Origin: Labrys sp. WJW | Lineage (GTDB): Bacteria > Pseudomonadota > Alphaproteobacteria > Rhizobiales > Labraceae | NCBI RefSeq assembly: GCF_001676615.1 | Contig: NZ_LYXZ01000075.1 | Span: 1 to 62,818 of the forward strand | Direction of reading: 5' to 3' | DNA length: 62,818 bases | Part shown: in pieces, positions 1 through 8,495 of the stretch | How the letters are laid out: the number at the start of each line of letters is the position of its first letter | Numbering within the stretch: position 1 is the first letter of the stretch | Notes under the pieces: model-generated | The model's input: the letters and a program-made list of their open reading frames with translations, nothing else | The model's database searches: none | What the model was told of the DNA's origin: nothing | Made by a program: the position numbers and the translations under genes

Positions 1-2430
1 GGATCGACCGGTGCGCCCGTCGGCGCGGGTGGCAACCCAGCTGGCGCGGGCCTCAACGGACCGGCCGGCAGCAACGGTGTCGGTTCGAACGGGCAGCCCG
101 TCACGACGGCCGGCAACCCGGCCGGCGGTGCTCCCAACGGCATCGATGGTGGCGGCAACGCCGGATCGACCGACGCGCCTGCCAACACGACTGGCAGCAG
201 CAGCCGGTTTGGCCGACTCCTTGCCTATCTGTCGGGCGATCGGGCCGGTGACTCTCCCGGTGCAGCCGCCGATGGTACCACTTCGTCGCGCGACCAGCCC
301 ACAGACGGCACTCCGGCCGGCAAGACTCCCGCTGGCATAACTGCTGGCGATGGCACCGGTCCGAACGGTCAGCTCGCCACCGGCAACCCGGTCGACGGTA
401 CTCCCAGCGGCGTTGACGGTATCGGCAATGCCGGATCGACCGGCGGGCCTCGCACGGCTGGCAATCCGCTCAACGGAACCGTCGGCGGTAGCCGCGCCGG
501 CTCGAACGGTCAGCCCACCACCATGGCCGGCAACTCGGCCGATGGCACTCCCAACGGCAGCGATGGCAATGCCAACGCTGGAACGGCTGGTGCGCCTGCC
601 AACACCGCCGATAATTCGGCCAGCGATGCCCTCAAGGGGCAAGGTGGCAGCAATAGCACCGATCCAGACAGCCAGCACGCTGGGATAGCTGGTAATCAGG
701 TCCGCGATGCTGCCGACGGGGCTGCTGGTAGCAGCCGGTTTAGCCGCCTCCTCGCCTATCTGACGGGCGGCCGGGCTGACGATTCTGGCGACTCTCCCAG
801 CACAATCGATAGCGGCAACGCCGGAACTGCCGGCGCGCCTGCCAACACGGCCGGCGATCCAGCCAGCAAGGCGCCCGCTGGCGCAACCGCTGGCAACGGT
901 GTCGGTTCGAACGGCCAGCCCACCACCATGGCCGGCAATCCAGCTGGATATGGCCTCAACGGGGCTGGCGTCAGCAATGACGTCGGTCTTGGCACCCAGC
1001 GCGCTGGCATGGCCGGCAATCCGGCAGGCGGTGCTCTCAGCGGAGCGACCGGCGGCACCGGAACCGGCTTGAACGGCCTGTCCTCCAACACGGTGGGCAA
1101 TGCAATCGGCCGTGCCTTCAACGGCATCGACGGTAGCGCCGGTTCAACCGGCAGGCTCGCCTATCTGACCGGCAGTTCGGTCGGGGTTGCTACCGGCCAG
1201 GCGGCAAGCGGCGAGAGTGCCGGATCGAATGGCGTGGTTGCAGGCCTGGTTTGCAATGTTGCTAACACCAACAACAAGGATGTCACTGGCATGTTCGCTT
1301 CCACAGCCAATACTGCGACGGGCGGTGCCACGAACCAGGGTGCCGTCACCAATGGCTCCAATGTTCGTGGGCCGAACGGTGAGGTCGTCCCCGCAATCGA
1401 AATCAAGGATCTCGCCGGCATCAAGGTGATACGCCCGGTCTACGATGTGTCGGAGTCCGATGTCGATGAACGGCTCAAACGAGTCGCCGAAGCGGCGCGC
1501 TCCTACAAGCCGAAGAACGGCAAGGCTACCGAGGGTGATCGCATCACCATCGATTATGCCGGCAAGGTCAGCGAAGTCATTCCCCACGACACCGGCACCA
1601 ATCGTTTACTGGTGCTCGGCTCCAAGAATTCCATCCCGGGCTTCGACGACCAGTTGATCGGTGCGAAGGCGGGGGATGAGAAGCAGGTCAACGTGACGTT
1701 CCCGAAGAACTACCAGGTCCCGTATCTGGCAGGCAAGCAAGCGACCTTCAACGTCACGGTCAAGGAAGTGGCAAAGCCCAACGAGGCGCTGCTCAATGAC
1801 GAGACTGCAAAGCGCTTCGGGTTGGACTCACTGGCGCGCCTGCGGACTGTCGTGCGTGGCCAGATCGAGAACCAGTTCGGCTCGCTGACGCGCCAGAAGG
1901 AAAAGCGGCAACTGCTCGAACAACTCGAGGCTGCCTATCCGTTCAAGGTGCCCTCGAAGTTGGTAGAGGTCGAGTTCAACAACACCTGGGCACAGGTCAA
2001 CCGCAATCTCCAGGCCTCGGGCCGCACCTTCGCCGATTTCGGCATAACCGAGGACAAAGCGCGGGCCGAATATATGCGACTGGCAGAGCGGCGTACGCGC
2101 CTCGGCCTGATCCTCGTCGAGATCGGAAGCAAGGCAAACATCTCTATTTCGAACGAGGAACTGCAGCGCGGGTTGCTCCTGCAGATCGGCCGGTACCCGG
2201 CCAATCAGCAACAGCATCTGCTGGCTCTCTATCGCTCCAAGCCGCAGGTGTTGAATGCACTGCGCGCGCAACTGTTCGAGGACAAAGTCGTCGACTATCT
2301 CCTCGGCCAGGTTTCCCTCACCGAGAAGAAAGTGAGCAAGAAAGAGCTGATGGCAATCGACACAACGGCCGACGCCAACGCTGGGGCGAAGCCAGCCACA
2401 AGGGCGACCGTGAAGTCGAAGGCCAGGTAG
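1..2430 (+). CDS. Trigger-factor-like peptidyl-prolyl isomerase/chaperone with Gly/Asn-rich repeat N-terminus (5' end outside window)
   Basis: The frame is open from base 1 to the TAG at 2428-2430, so the start lies upstream. About the first 455 visible residues are low-complexity Gly/Ala/Asn/Ser repeats. From about residue 461 the protein matches the trigger factor linker, FKBP-type isomerase domain (LGSKNSIPGFDDQLIGAKAGD) and helical C-terminal chaperone domain (EFNNTWAQVNR, then AERRTRLGLILVEIGSKANI), ending in VTEKKVSK-type sequence. The N-terminal ribosome-binding domain with its GFRxGKxP loop is not visible and its place is taken by the repeats, although such a domain could lie upstream of the window. 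Normal trigger factors are about 430-450 residues; at least 809 are visible here. It is therefore probably a paralogue, not the housekeeping tig gene. Its role is unknown; a ribosome-independent chaperone or a secreted/surface protein are possibilities. Confidence 0.8.
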   Translation, partial: GSTGAPVGAGGNPAGAGLNGPAGSNGVGSNGQPVTTAGNPAGGAPNGIDGGGNAGSTDAPANTTGSSSRFGRLLAYLSGDRAGDSPGAAADGTTSSRDQPTDGTPAGKTPAGITAGDGTGPNGQLATGNPVDGTPSGVDGIGNAGSTGGPRTAGNPLNGTVGGSRAGSNGQPTTMAGNSADGTPNGSDGNANAGTAGAPANTADNSASDALKGQGGSNSTDPDSQHAGIAGNQVRDAADGAAGSSRFSRLLAYLTGGRADDSGDSPSTIDSGNAGTAGAPANTAGDPASKAPAGATAGNGVGSNGQPTTMAGNPAGYGLNGAGVSNDVGLGTQRAGMAGNPAGGALSGATGGTGTGLNGLSSNTVGNAIGRAFNGIDGSAGSTGRLAYLTGSSVGVATGQAASGESAGSNGVVAGLVCNVANTNNKDVTGMFASTANTATGGATNQGAVTNGSNVRGPNGEVVPAIEIKDLAGIKVIRPVYDVSESDVDERLKRVAEAARSYKPKNGKATEGDRITIDYAGKVSEVIPHDTGTNRLLVLGSKNSIPGFDDQLIGAKAGDEKQVNVTFPKNYQVPYLAGKQATFNVTVKEVAKPNEALLNDETAKRFGLDSLARLRTVVRGQIENQFGSLTRQKEKRQLLEQLEAAYPFKVPSKLVEVEFNNTWAQVNRNLQASGRTFADFGITEDKARAEYMRLAERRTRLGLILVEIGSKANISISNEELQRGLLLQIGRYPANQQQHLLALYRSKPQVLNALRAQLFEDKVVDYLLGQVSLTEKKVSKKELMAIDTTADANAGAKPATRATVKSKAR
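191..1180 (+). repeat. Long-period coding repeats in the trigger-factor-like gene
   Basis: Three copies of a block encoding SSRF(G/S)RLLAYL(S/T)G or a shortened RLAYLTG are seen at about 191-253, 727-786 and 1132-1180. They are separated by degenerate units of the form AGNPAGG-NG and NGQPTTMAGN. The repeats are in frame and keep the reading frame open, which argues for selection as protein. The hydrophobic RLLAYL block stands out from the otherwise polar low-complexity sequence. Confidence 0.75.
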
Positions 2431-2450
2431 CACAGCTGTTCTCCTGTTGC

Positions 2451-2473
2451 GAAGGCCGCCCTCGGCGGCCTTC
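2451..2473 (+). terminator. Hairpin terminator after the trigger-factor-like gene
   Basis: A perfect 10-bp inverted repeat, GAAGGCCGCC and GGCGGCCTTC, surrounds a CTC loop 21 bases after the stop codon. The run that follows (GTCGTCT) is only weakly T-rich, so termination may be inefficient. Confidence 0.6.
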
Positions 2474-2913
2474 GTCGTCTGCGAGAGCGTGTATCCGGCC
2501 TCGATTTGGTGTTCGCCGGTGAGGTGGTTGCGTTCAGGGCCAGGTGTAGAATGCCAATGGCGCGGGCGCCGCACGCCTGTGCCAGATCCTCATCCTGGAA
2601 TTCGTGGAGCGGCTGGAACGAACCCTGGCTGAGTAAAGCAGCAACCTGTTTCACGTCGACGGGTATGACAGGAGAACATAAATCGAATGCTGCTTGGTCG
2701 CCGACAATTGCCTCGAATTACACCGTCTGGTAATTGGTGTCTTAGTAAAAACTAAATAATCTTATCTAAATCTATGTTTATCATTGAAGATTAACTTTAC
2801 AATTGCGTGCAATTGCTCGAAAATCCGAGCCAGTGCAGCGATCGGGTCCACAATGCTGCACAGATAAAAACGTCACTCATTTCGACATCAACACAAAAAG
2901 AAAGTGACTGAAC
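2474..2913. promoter_or_regulatory. Intergenic region and probable mucR promoter
   Basis: No gene is apparent. The part from about 2715 to 2820 is unusually A+T-rich for this replicon and carries two CAATTG palindromes (2800-2805 and 2810-2815). Ros/MucR proteins typically bind A/T-rich promoters, including their own, so autoregulation is plausible. No exact promoter could be assigned. Confidence 0.4.
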
Positions 2914-3378
2914 ATGCTCGAGGATGACACGAGTCTGCTCGACCTGACCGCCGACATCGTCTCCGCCTATGTTGCCAACAACCAGGTCGCTACCGCTTCC
3001 CTGGCGGATCTGATCAGTTCGGTGCATGGAAGCCTTACCGGCCTGAACGATCCCAAGCCGGTCGCGGCGGACAAGCCACCGACGCCGGCGGTTTCGATCA
3101 GGAGATCCATCACGCCCGACTACGTGATCTGTCTGGAAGATGGCCTCAAATTCAAGTCGCTCACCCGGCATTTGCGAACGGCGTATAATATGACGCCGGA
3201 ACAATATCGGGAGAAGTGGGCGCTGGCGGCAGATTACCCGATGGTTGCGCCGAACTATTCGGCTCAACGTTCTCGCCTGGCGAGGGAGTTTGGCCTCGGC
3301 CAACGACGCCAGGATCCCGAGAGCATGCCAGCATCGCCTCGCGCTCCAAGCAAGGGCAAAAGGAAAAAGGTATCGTAG
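2914..3378 (+). CDS. MucR/Ros-family transcriptional regulator
   Basis: This 154-residue protein has the MucR layout: a variable N-terminal half and a conserved DNA-binding segment SITPDYVICLEDGLKFKSL, then TPEQYREKW, DYPMVAPNYS and SRLAREFGLG. The Ros zinc finger uses Cys-Cys-His-His. Here the equivalent positions are C73, D76, H86 and A90/Y91, so the second Cys and last His are missing. Some MucR homologues of Mesorhizobium are known to fold without zinc, so it may still be functional. Family members control exopolysaccharide, motility and cell-cycle-linked genes. No Cys-His finger is present elsewhere in the protein. It is a single gene with no obvious operon partner. Confidence 0.85.
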   Translation: MLEDDTSLLDLTADIVSAYVANNQVATASLADLISSVHGSLTGLNDPKPVAADKPPTPAVSIRRSITPDYVICLEDGLKFKSLTRHLRTAYNMTPEQYREKWALAADYPMVAPNYSAQRSRLAREFGLGQRRQDPESMPASPRAPSKGKRKKVS

Positions 3379-3534
3379 GCGGACATCGCTCGCACCGGGT
3401 AAAACCATCCACCATCAAGATCCGGGATCGAACAGCTGGAGAAAAGTGCGATTTCTTCGGACCGCACCTTTACTCGAACGCCTTGTATCGACGCGTCTTC
3501 GTGACCTCGGCGACACCGTCAAATCGCAAACGCT

Positions 3535-4758
3535 TCAGGTGGTCGCAACCAATCGCGACCACCGCCGCACCAGATAATTGTGCTCGTCCATCGTCGTGTT
3601 CCAGACGGCGATCGAGTTGGCGCGCTGCCGGTAGGACCCGCCATCGCGCACGGATCCAGCCTTGATGGTGATGGTGCCGTCCGGGCCAGGCAAATCGACT
3701 TGTGTCGGCAGGCCTTCATACCAGTAGGCCCACTCGTCCGGGGTGAGGTAAGTCCGGACCCGAGCGGGAATGGACATGTAGTAGCCCTGGCGGGCCATCA
3801 CCGCGCCCGGCCAGCCGGACAGCCACCAGTTCAGATAGTCATAGGCGATGTCGAGCGTGCGCTCCGACAGGTTGCTCGAAAGGCACAGGCCGCCATGCCA
3901 GGCTCGATAGCCTTCGCGCGGCACGGCCTCCATCACGGGCACACTGCAATGGCGCAGGGCGGTGATTCCGGGCGACCACATGCTCTGGATGACGACACCG
4001 CCATCGCGCATCAGACTGGCCGCTTCCGCCGCGGTCTTCCAGAAGCCGGCGAAAAACCCGCTCCTGCGCCGTTCGATCAGGATGCTCAGCAAGGTGTCGA
4101 TCTCTTCGGTCGACATGTTGCCGAGATCCTCGAAGCTCATCAGGCCCAGTGCCTGGGCGGCGAGAGCCGCGTCGAAAACACCGATCGCCGGCTCGTCGAC
4201 CAGGGCTGCCTTGCCATGCCAGTGGTCGTCGAGCAGGGCGCCCCAGGAGACGATCTGCTCGGCATCGCCATTGGCGAGATCGGGACGGAAAGCGAAGGAA
4301 TCGAAATTGTGGGTGGTCGGCAGCATCGAGAGCCAGCGTGAGGGCGTCGGACCCAGGGCACGGTTCGGCTGGACGAAGAGCTTGGTCACGGGAGCGTCCC
4401 CGAACCCGATGCGGGCACCCGGATCGAGCCGTCCCGTCTTGGTCAGGTCGGTGATTTCGCTCCAGAGCGGAATGCGCGTGAGATCGATGGGCTGGATGGC
4501 ACGCCAGTACCAGACGATATCGAGATTGTGGAAACACTGGTCGTAGATGTCATAGCTGCCGGGCTCCGCCGCCGCCTTGTGCTGGGCGGTGATGAAATCC
4601 TGGGTGTCGAAGATGACATTGATGCCCAGGTCCGCTTCGGCCTTGAGGCGCAGTTCCTCCAGATGCGAAATCTCGGTCCCCAATACCCGCAGTGTCGGCC
4701 GTTCCGCGAGGTGCAGGGCGGGCGCTGAGAGCTTTTCTTGCAATGCATCTCCTTTCAT
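3535..4758 (-). CDS. Substrate-binding-protein-like paralogue without a signal peptide (PotD type)
   Basis: The protein (up to 407 residues) is clearly related to the Tat-exported binding protein encoded at 8496-9731. Shared segments include REGYRAW, YWLSG or NWWLSG with GxxG, QGYY, FWYEG/YWYEG and LRDGGS/VRDGGS. It starts almost directly at the mature-like sequence and has no hydrophobic or twin-arginine leader. The ATG at 4758 is followed by an AAAGGAGA Shine-Dalgarno inside the first codons, so a TTG at 4743 is an alternative start; neither gives a leader. It is the last gene of the leftward operon, 49 bases after the CobW gene. Possible roles are a cytoplasmic ligand sensor or a degenerate binding protein. 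Confidence 0.75.
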   Translation of the reverse strand: MKGDALQEKLSAPALHLAERPTLRVLGTEISHLEELRLKAEADLGINVIFDTQDFITAQHKAAAEPGSYDIYDQCFHNLDIVWYWRAIQPIDLTRIPLWSEITDLTKTGRLDPGARIGFGDAPVTKLFVQPNRALGPTPSRWLSMLPTTHNFDSFAFRPDLANGDAEQIVSWGALLDDHWHGKAALVDEPAIGVFDAALAAQALGLMSFEDLGNMSTEEIDTLLSILIERRRSGFFAGFWKTAAEAASLMRDGGVVIQSMWSPGITALRHCSVPVMEAVPREGYRAWHGGLCLSSNLSERTLDIAYDYLNWWLSGWPGAVMARQGYYMSIPARVRTYLTPDEWAYWYEGLPTQVDLPGPDGTITIKAGSVRDGGSYRQRANSIAVWNTTMDEHNYLVRRWSRLVATT

Positions 4759-4807
4759 GGAGAGCTCGAACAGCGGGGCGGAGACAATGGCATTCGAAAT
4801 CGCTTGA

Positions 4808-5893
4808 TCAGGGTTGCTGCGACACGGGAGCCGCCAATCTGTTGAAGGCCGCCAGGGAGCGTCGGATCAAGCTGGAATCGAGGTCATCCACGATGAAAAC
4901 GATGTGGGAGCGTCGATCGCCATCGGGCCAGGCCTGCATATGCACGGGCGTGTGCACCAGGTGCTGCACGCCGTGGATTGCCACCGGCGCACTCTCCCCG
5001 GCAAGGTTGAGCATGCCCTTTACCCGCAGGATACGGTCGCCATGACGGTTGAGGAGCATGGTCAGCCAGATGCCGAAGGCCGTCCAGTCGAGCGGCTCAT
5101 CGATCGTGACCACGAAGGAGCGGATGCGCTCGCCATGGCGCGTGCGATCGCCCGAACCATGCTCGTGCCCGGGCTGGCCGGCTGTCCCGGGGGCAAGCGG
5201 GTCGTCGCTTTGGAAGGTCTGGCGGAACCAGGCGCGGGTCGAGCGCTCCGGGCGGCCGGCGGAAGCTGAACCGTCCTGGTCGAAGAGTGAAGCGGCATCG
5301 AAATCGCCATCGGCGGCCCGCAGGACAGGCGCATCCGGGTTGAAGTGCCGGAGCCGATCGAGGAGGCGGGCGACTGTCACTTCATCGGCGATGTCGGTCT
5401 TGGTGAGCACGAGCCGATCGGCGATGGCGGCCTGACGCGTCGACTCGACATGGGTCTCGAGCTGGAACCGGCCGTTCACTGCATCTACCGTCGCAATCAC
5501 CGTGCCCGGCCGGAAATGATGCCGCAGGACGGGATCGGCCTTGATGGTCGACAGGATCGGGAAGGGATCGGCCAGGCCGGTGCTCTCGATCACCAGCCGG
5601 TCGAAGGTCGGGATGTCGCCACGCTCCCGCCTGGCATGGATATCGCGGATCGCCTGGGCCAGTTCGCCGCGGATCGTGCAGCACAGGCACCCCGACGGCA
5701 GCAGCACCATGGTCTCGTCGATAGGCTCGAGCAAATGGTGGTCGAGCCCGATTTCGCCGAATTCGTTGATCAGCACGGCCGTGCGGGCCATGGCTGGGTC
5801 CTTCAGGAGCTGCCGCAGCAAGGTCGTCTTGCCCGAACCAAGGAAGCCGGTGAGGAGGTGGACCGGGGTGAAGGCCGGGACGTCATCGGCCAT
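4808..5893 (-). CDS. CobW/COG0523-family GTPase, putative metal chaperone
   Basis: The protein has 361 residues. The P-loop GFLGSGKTT lies at residues 16-24 and the metal-binding CxCC motif (C69, C71, C72) in GCLCCTIRGEL. ESTGLADP and TKTD supply further G-protein motifs, and the CobW C-terminal domain follows. A His-rich linker (HEHGSGDRTRHGER) around residue 240 fits metal delivery. Family members insert Zn, Co or Fe into client enzymes in the cytoplasm. It overlaps the preceding small MCSLCG gene by 11 bases, so the two are translationally coupled. The CE4 hydrolase upstream is a plausible metal client. Confidence 0.88.
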   Translation of the reverse strand: MADDVPAFTPVHLLTGFLGSGKTTLLRQLLKDPAMARTAVLINEFGEIGLDHHLLEPIDETMVLLPSGCLCCTIRGELAQAIRDIHARRERGDIPTFDRLVIESTGLADPFPILSTIKADPVLRHHFRPGTVIATVDAVNGRFQLETHVESTRQAAIADRLVLTKTDIADEVTVARLLDRLRHFNPDAPVLRAADGDFDAASLFDQDGSASAGRPERSTRAWFRQTFQSDDPLAPGTAGQPGHEHGSGDRTRHGERIRSFVVTIDEPLDWTAFGIWLTMLLNRHGDRILRVKGMLNLAGESAPVAIHGVQHLVHTPVHMQAWPDGDRRSHIVFIVDDLDSSLIRRSLAAFNRLAAPVSQQP

Positions 5894-6215
5894 GACGCTT
5901 CTCCATGGCCTCTATCACTGAAACGGAAAGCGGATCGCAGGCGCGCCGGGCCAGCCTTTCGGCGGCCGGCCACAGATGGCCGAGATCATCGATGATCTCG
6001 GTCTTGCCGGTTTTGGTCGACAGCAGGAAGGAAGCGCCCTGCCAATCGGAGAGGGTCATGCCGAAAGGTTCCAGGACCTGGCAGGCGATGCGCACGCGGT
6101 TCGCACGCTCGCGGCGCCGATCGATCCTGTCGCCGTTGCGCGTGAAGACGCCCGGGCGGGCCACGGCGTCGGCCCAGTGCTCGTTGCCCCCCAGAATGCC
6201 GCACAGCGAACACAT
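5883..6215 (-). CDS. Small conserved protein beginning MCSLCG, function unknown
   Basis: The ATG at 6215 is chosen because an AGGAAG Shine-Dalgarno lies about seven bases upstream. It gives 110 residues starting MCSLCGILGGNEHW, with Cys2 and Cys5 forming a CxxC pair and two further Cys (in RIACQ and RRACD). Later segments are RRRERANRV, SDWQGASFLL and TGKTEIIDDLGHLW. A longer in-frame version from 6296 would add 27 residues. I do not recognise a characterised family, although similar proteins next to CobW genes feel familiar. The Cys pair and overlap with CobW suggest metal binding or metallation. Confidence 0.65.
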   Translation of the reverse strand: MCSLCGILGGNEHWADAVARPGVFTRNGDRIDRRRERANRVRIACQVLEPFGMTLSDWQGASFLLSTKTGKTEIIDDLGHLWPAAERLARRACDPLSVSVIEAMEKRHGR

Positions 6216-6292
6216 GCAGATCTTCCTCGTTGCGGCGCATTTTCCGACAATGGTGATGGCCGGGACCACGATAGGGGGCCCGGCCTCTTCCG

Positions 6293-7174
6293 TCACTTCT
6301 TGCGCGGGAAGCGCCGGGCGAAATCGTCGGCCATTTCGTTCATGGTGACGAACTTCACGCCCGGATGCTTGGCCATATGCGCATAGAGGCGCTCCAGCAT
6401 CATCAGGACCTGCGGCCGACCCGAGACGTCGGGATGGATGGTGATCGGGAAGACGGCATAATCCATCTCGCGATAGACCCAGTCGAACTGGTCGCGCCAG
6501 AGCTGCTCGATATCGTGCGGATTGACGAAGCCGTGGCTGTTGGGCGCCTTCTTGATGAACATCATCGGCGGCAGGTCGTCGAGATACCAGGAAGCTGGGA
6601 TCTCGATGAGGTCGGTCTCATGCCCCCGCTTCAGCGGCACCATCCAGTCCTTCGGCTTGCCGGAATAATCGATCTTGGTCCAGGAATCGCCGACGCGCAC
6701 ATAATAGGGCGTGAAGTCGTTATGCATCAGCGAATGGTCGTATTTGATGCCACGCTCGAGCAGCAGCTCATTGGTGACGTTGGAAAATTCCCACCAGGGC
6801 GCGACATAGCCGGTAGGGCGCTTGCCGGAGAGTTTGGTGACGAGATCGATGCATTTGTCGAGGATCTCGATCTCCTGCTCGCGGGTCATCGCGATCGGGT
6901 TTTCATGGGTGTAGCCGTGGATGCCGATCTCGTGGCCGGCGTCAGCGACAGCCTGCATCTCATCGGGAAAGGTCTCGATCGAATGGCCGGGGATGAACCA
7001 CGTCGTCTTGATGCCGAAACGCTCGAACAGCTTGACCAGGCGCGGCGAGCCGACCTCGCCGGCGAACAGGCCGCGCGAGATGTCGTCCGGCGAGTCCTCG
7101 CCGCCATAGGAACCGAGCCAGCCGGCGACCGCATCGACGTCAACGCCGAAGCCGCAGAGTATTTCCTTTGCCAT
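6293..7174 (-). CDS. CE4 (NodB-type) hydrolase of the HpPgdA/cyclic-imidase-like group
   Basis: This 293-residue protein has CE4 motifs: GVDVDA (D12, D14), HEIGIHGYTHE (H86, H90) and APWWEFS. D14, H86 and H90 fall at the numbers I recall for the metal ligands of Helicobacter HP0310. That subgroup lacks a signal peptide, as here, and includes cytoplasmic enzymes acting on cyclic imides besides deacetylases. An intracellular cyclic imide or amide hydrolase fits a catabolic operon better than cell-wall deacetylation. A GAGGAGA Shine-Dalgarno precedes the ATG. Next-door CobW could supply its metal. Confidence 0.75.
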   Translation of the reverse strand: MAKEILCGFGVDVDAVAGWLGSYGGEDSPDDISRGLFAGEVGSPRLVKLFERFGIKTTWFIPGHSIETFPDEMQAVADAGHEIGIHGYTHENPIAMTREQEIEILDKCIDLVTKLSGKRPTGYVAPWWEFSNVTNELLLERGIKYDHSLMHNDFTPYYVRVGDSWTKIDYSGKPKDWMVPLKRGHETDLIEIPASWYLDDLPPMMFIKKAPNSHGFVNPHDIEQLWRDQFDWVYREMDYAVFPITIHPDVSGRPQVLMMLERLYAHMAKHPGVKFVTMNEMADDFARRFPRKK

Positions 7175-7230
7175 GGGTGAGGTCTCCTCATTTCATGTTG
7201 AAATCGGTGTTTTCTGGAAAAGACAGTCTG

Positions 7231-8325
7231 TCAGATGGCTGGAATGACGGTTGCCTCGGAGGCATTCCAGGCCAGTACGACCTCACCTCCCGGAGCGAAG
7301 AGGCCGGGAGGGTATTTCTCGACATGCGCTTCCAGGGAGACCGCCCGGCCTCCCGGAAGTTCGACGGACAGATGCGAGATGTGCCCGACGACATCGAGAC
7401 GCCTGACGGTCGCGGCGACGGCATTGCCCATGTCGCTTGCGCGTCCTCCAGAAGCCGAGCGGACTTCTATGGCTTCGGCCGGGACGACGATCTTGGCGGC
7501 ACTGCCGCTGGCCAGGTCGCCGTTCGCCATGCCGCGCAGGATGCCGAGCGGGGTATCGACCACCACGCGCCCATCCTCGATGCCGCCCACGGAACCGTCG
7601 AGGATGGTGTTGCGGCCGATGAACTGCGCCACGAAGGGCGTGTTGGGCCGCGTATAGAGCTGGTGCGGTGGGCTTATCTGCTCGACGCGCCCCTGGTTCA
7701 TCACCACGATGCGATCGGAAAGGGCGAGGGCCTCGGACTGGGCGTGGGTCACGAACACGAAAGTGACGCCCAGTCTCTTCTGCAGCAGCTTCAGTTCATT
7801 CTGGATCGCCTTGCGCAGATTGGCGTCGAGGGCGCCCAACGGCTCGTCCAGCAGGAGAATGTCGGGCTCGACGACGAGGCCGCGCGCCAGGGCGATGCGT
7901 TGGCGCTGGCCGCCGGACAGCTTGTCGGGACGCTTGTCGGCGACATCCTCGAGGCCGAGCGTGGCCAGGATGCGATCGACCTTCGCGTCGCGCTCCGCTT
8001 TCGCCAGTCCCTTGACCTCGAGGCCATAGCCGACATTGCGGCGGACGGTCATATGGGGAAAGAGCGCGTAGTTCTGGAAGATCATCGAGGTGGGGCGCCG
8101 TTCGGGCGGCACGTCGTTGATGCGCGTTCCCTTGATCAGCATGTCACCGGACGAGATGGATTCGAAACCGGCGATCATGCGCAACGTCGTCGTCTTGCCG
8201 CAGCCGGACGGCCCCAGAAAGGCGATGAATTCTCCCTTGGCGACGGCAAGGTCGAAACCGGCAACGGCAGGCGTGCCGTTGTCATAGACCTTGCCGACCT
8301 TGATGAGTTCGAGATCGTGGACCAT
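7231..8325 (-). CDS. Polyamine/2-aminoethylphosphonate-type ABC transporter ATP-binding protein
   Basis: The protein has 364 residues, with Walker A GPSGCGKTT (38-46), signature LSGGQRQR, Walker B ILLLDEPLGALD, and a C-terminal TOBE-like region from about residue 240 (IGRNTILDG, then FAPGGEVVLAWNASEA). This is the PotA architecture. It is the second ATPase in the operon; the first is at 13095-14171, next to the permeases. It may energise the same permease pair with the binding protein encoded just upstream, or serve a duplicated system. Confidence 0.88.
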   Translation of the reverse strand: MVHDLELIKVGKVYDNGTPAVAGFDLAVAKGEFIAFLGPSGCGKTTTLRMIAGFESISSGDMLIKGTRINDVPPERRPTSMIFQNYALFPHMTVRRNVGYGLEVKGLAKAERDAKVDRILATLGLEDVADKRPDKLSGGQRQRIALARGLVVEPDILLLDEPLGALDANLRKAIQNELKLLQKRLGVTFVFVTHAQSEALALSDRIVVMNQGRVEQISPPHQLYTRPNTPFVAQFIGRNTILDGSVGGIEDGRVVVDTPLGILRGMANGDLASGSAAKIVVPAEAIEVRSASGGRASDMGNAVAATVRRLDVVGHISHLSVELPGGRAVSLEAHVEKYPPGLFAPGGEVVLAWNASEATVIPAI

Positions 8326-8460
8326 CGCGTCAGGCTCCGCCGGAGTGGCTAAGGGGTTTTCCAGAAAAGTTGATAGACTTCTCGATCAAGAAAACATGCC
8401 AAAACAAAAGGTTAGAGAAAGAAGTGCGATTCAACGAAATCGTACTTTGCTCTGGGGACG

Positions 8461-8487
8461 CGGGCGGAAAGGCACGCTTTCCGCCCG
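8461..8487 (-). terminator. Intercistronic hairpin after the binding-protein gene
   Basis: Perfect 11-bp arms CGGGCGGAAAG (8461-8471) and CTTTCCGCCCG (8477-8487) flank a 5-base loop, 9 bases after the stop codon at 8496. There is no T-run on the minus strand, so it is more likely an mRNA-stabilising or partial-termination hairpin. Such hairpins often raise binding-protein expression relative to downstream genes. Confidence 0.6.
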
Positions 8488-8495
8488 GATCGTGA

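Noticed and set aside
3538..3563. GGTGGTCGC/GCGACCACC hairpin as an operon terminator
   Set aside because: It lies within the last codons of the binding-protein-like gene and has no T-run, so it is probably coding coincidence.
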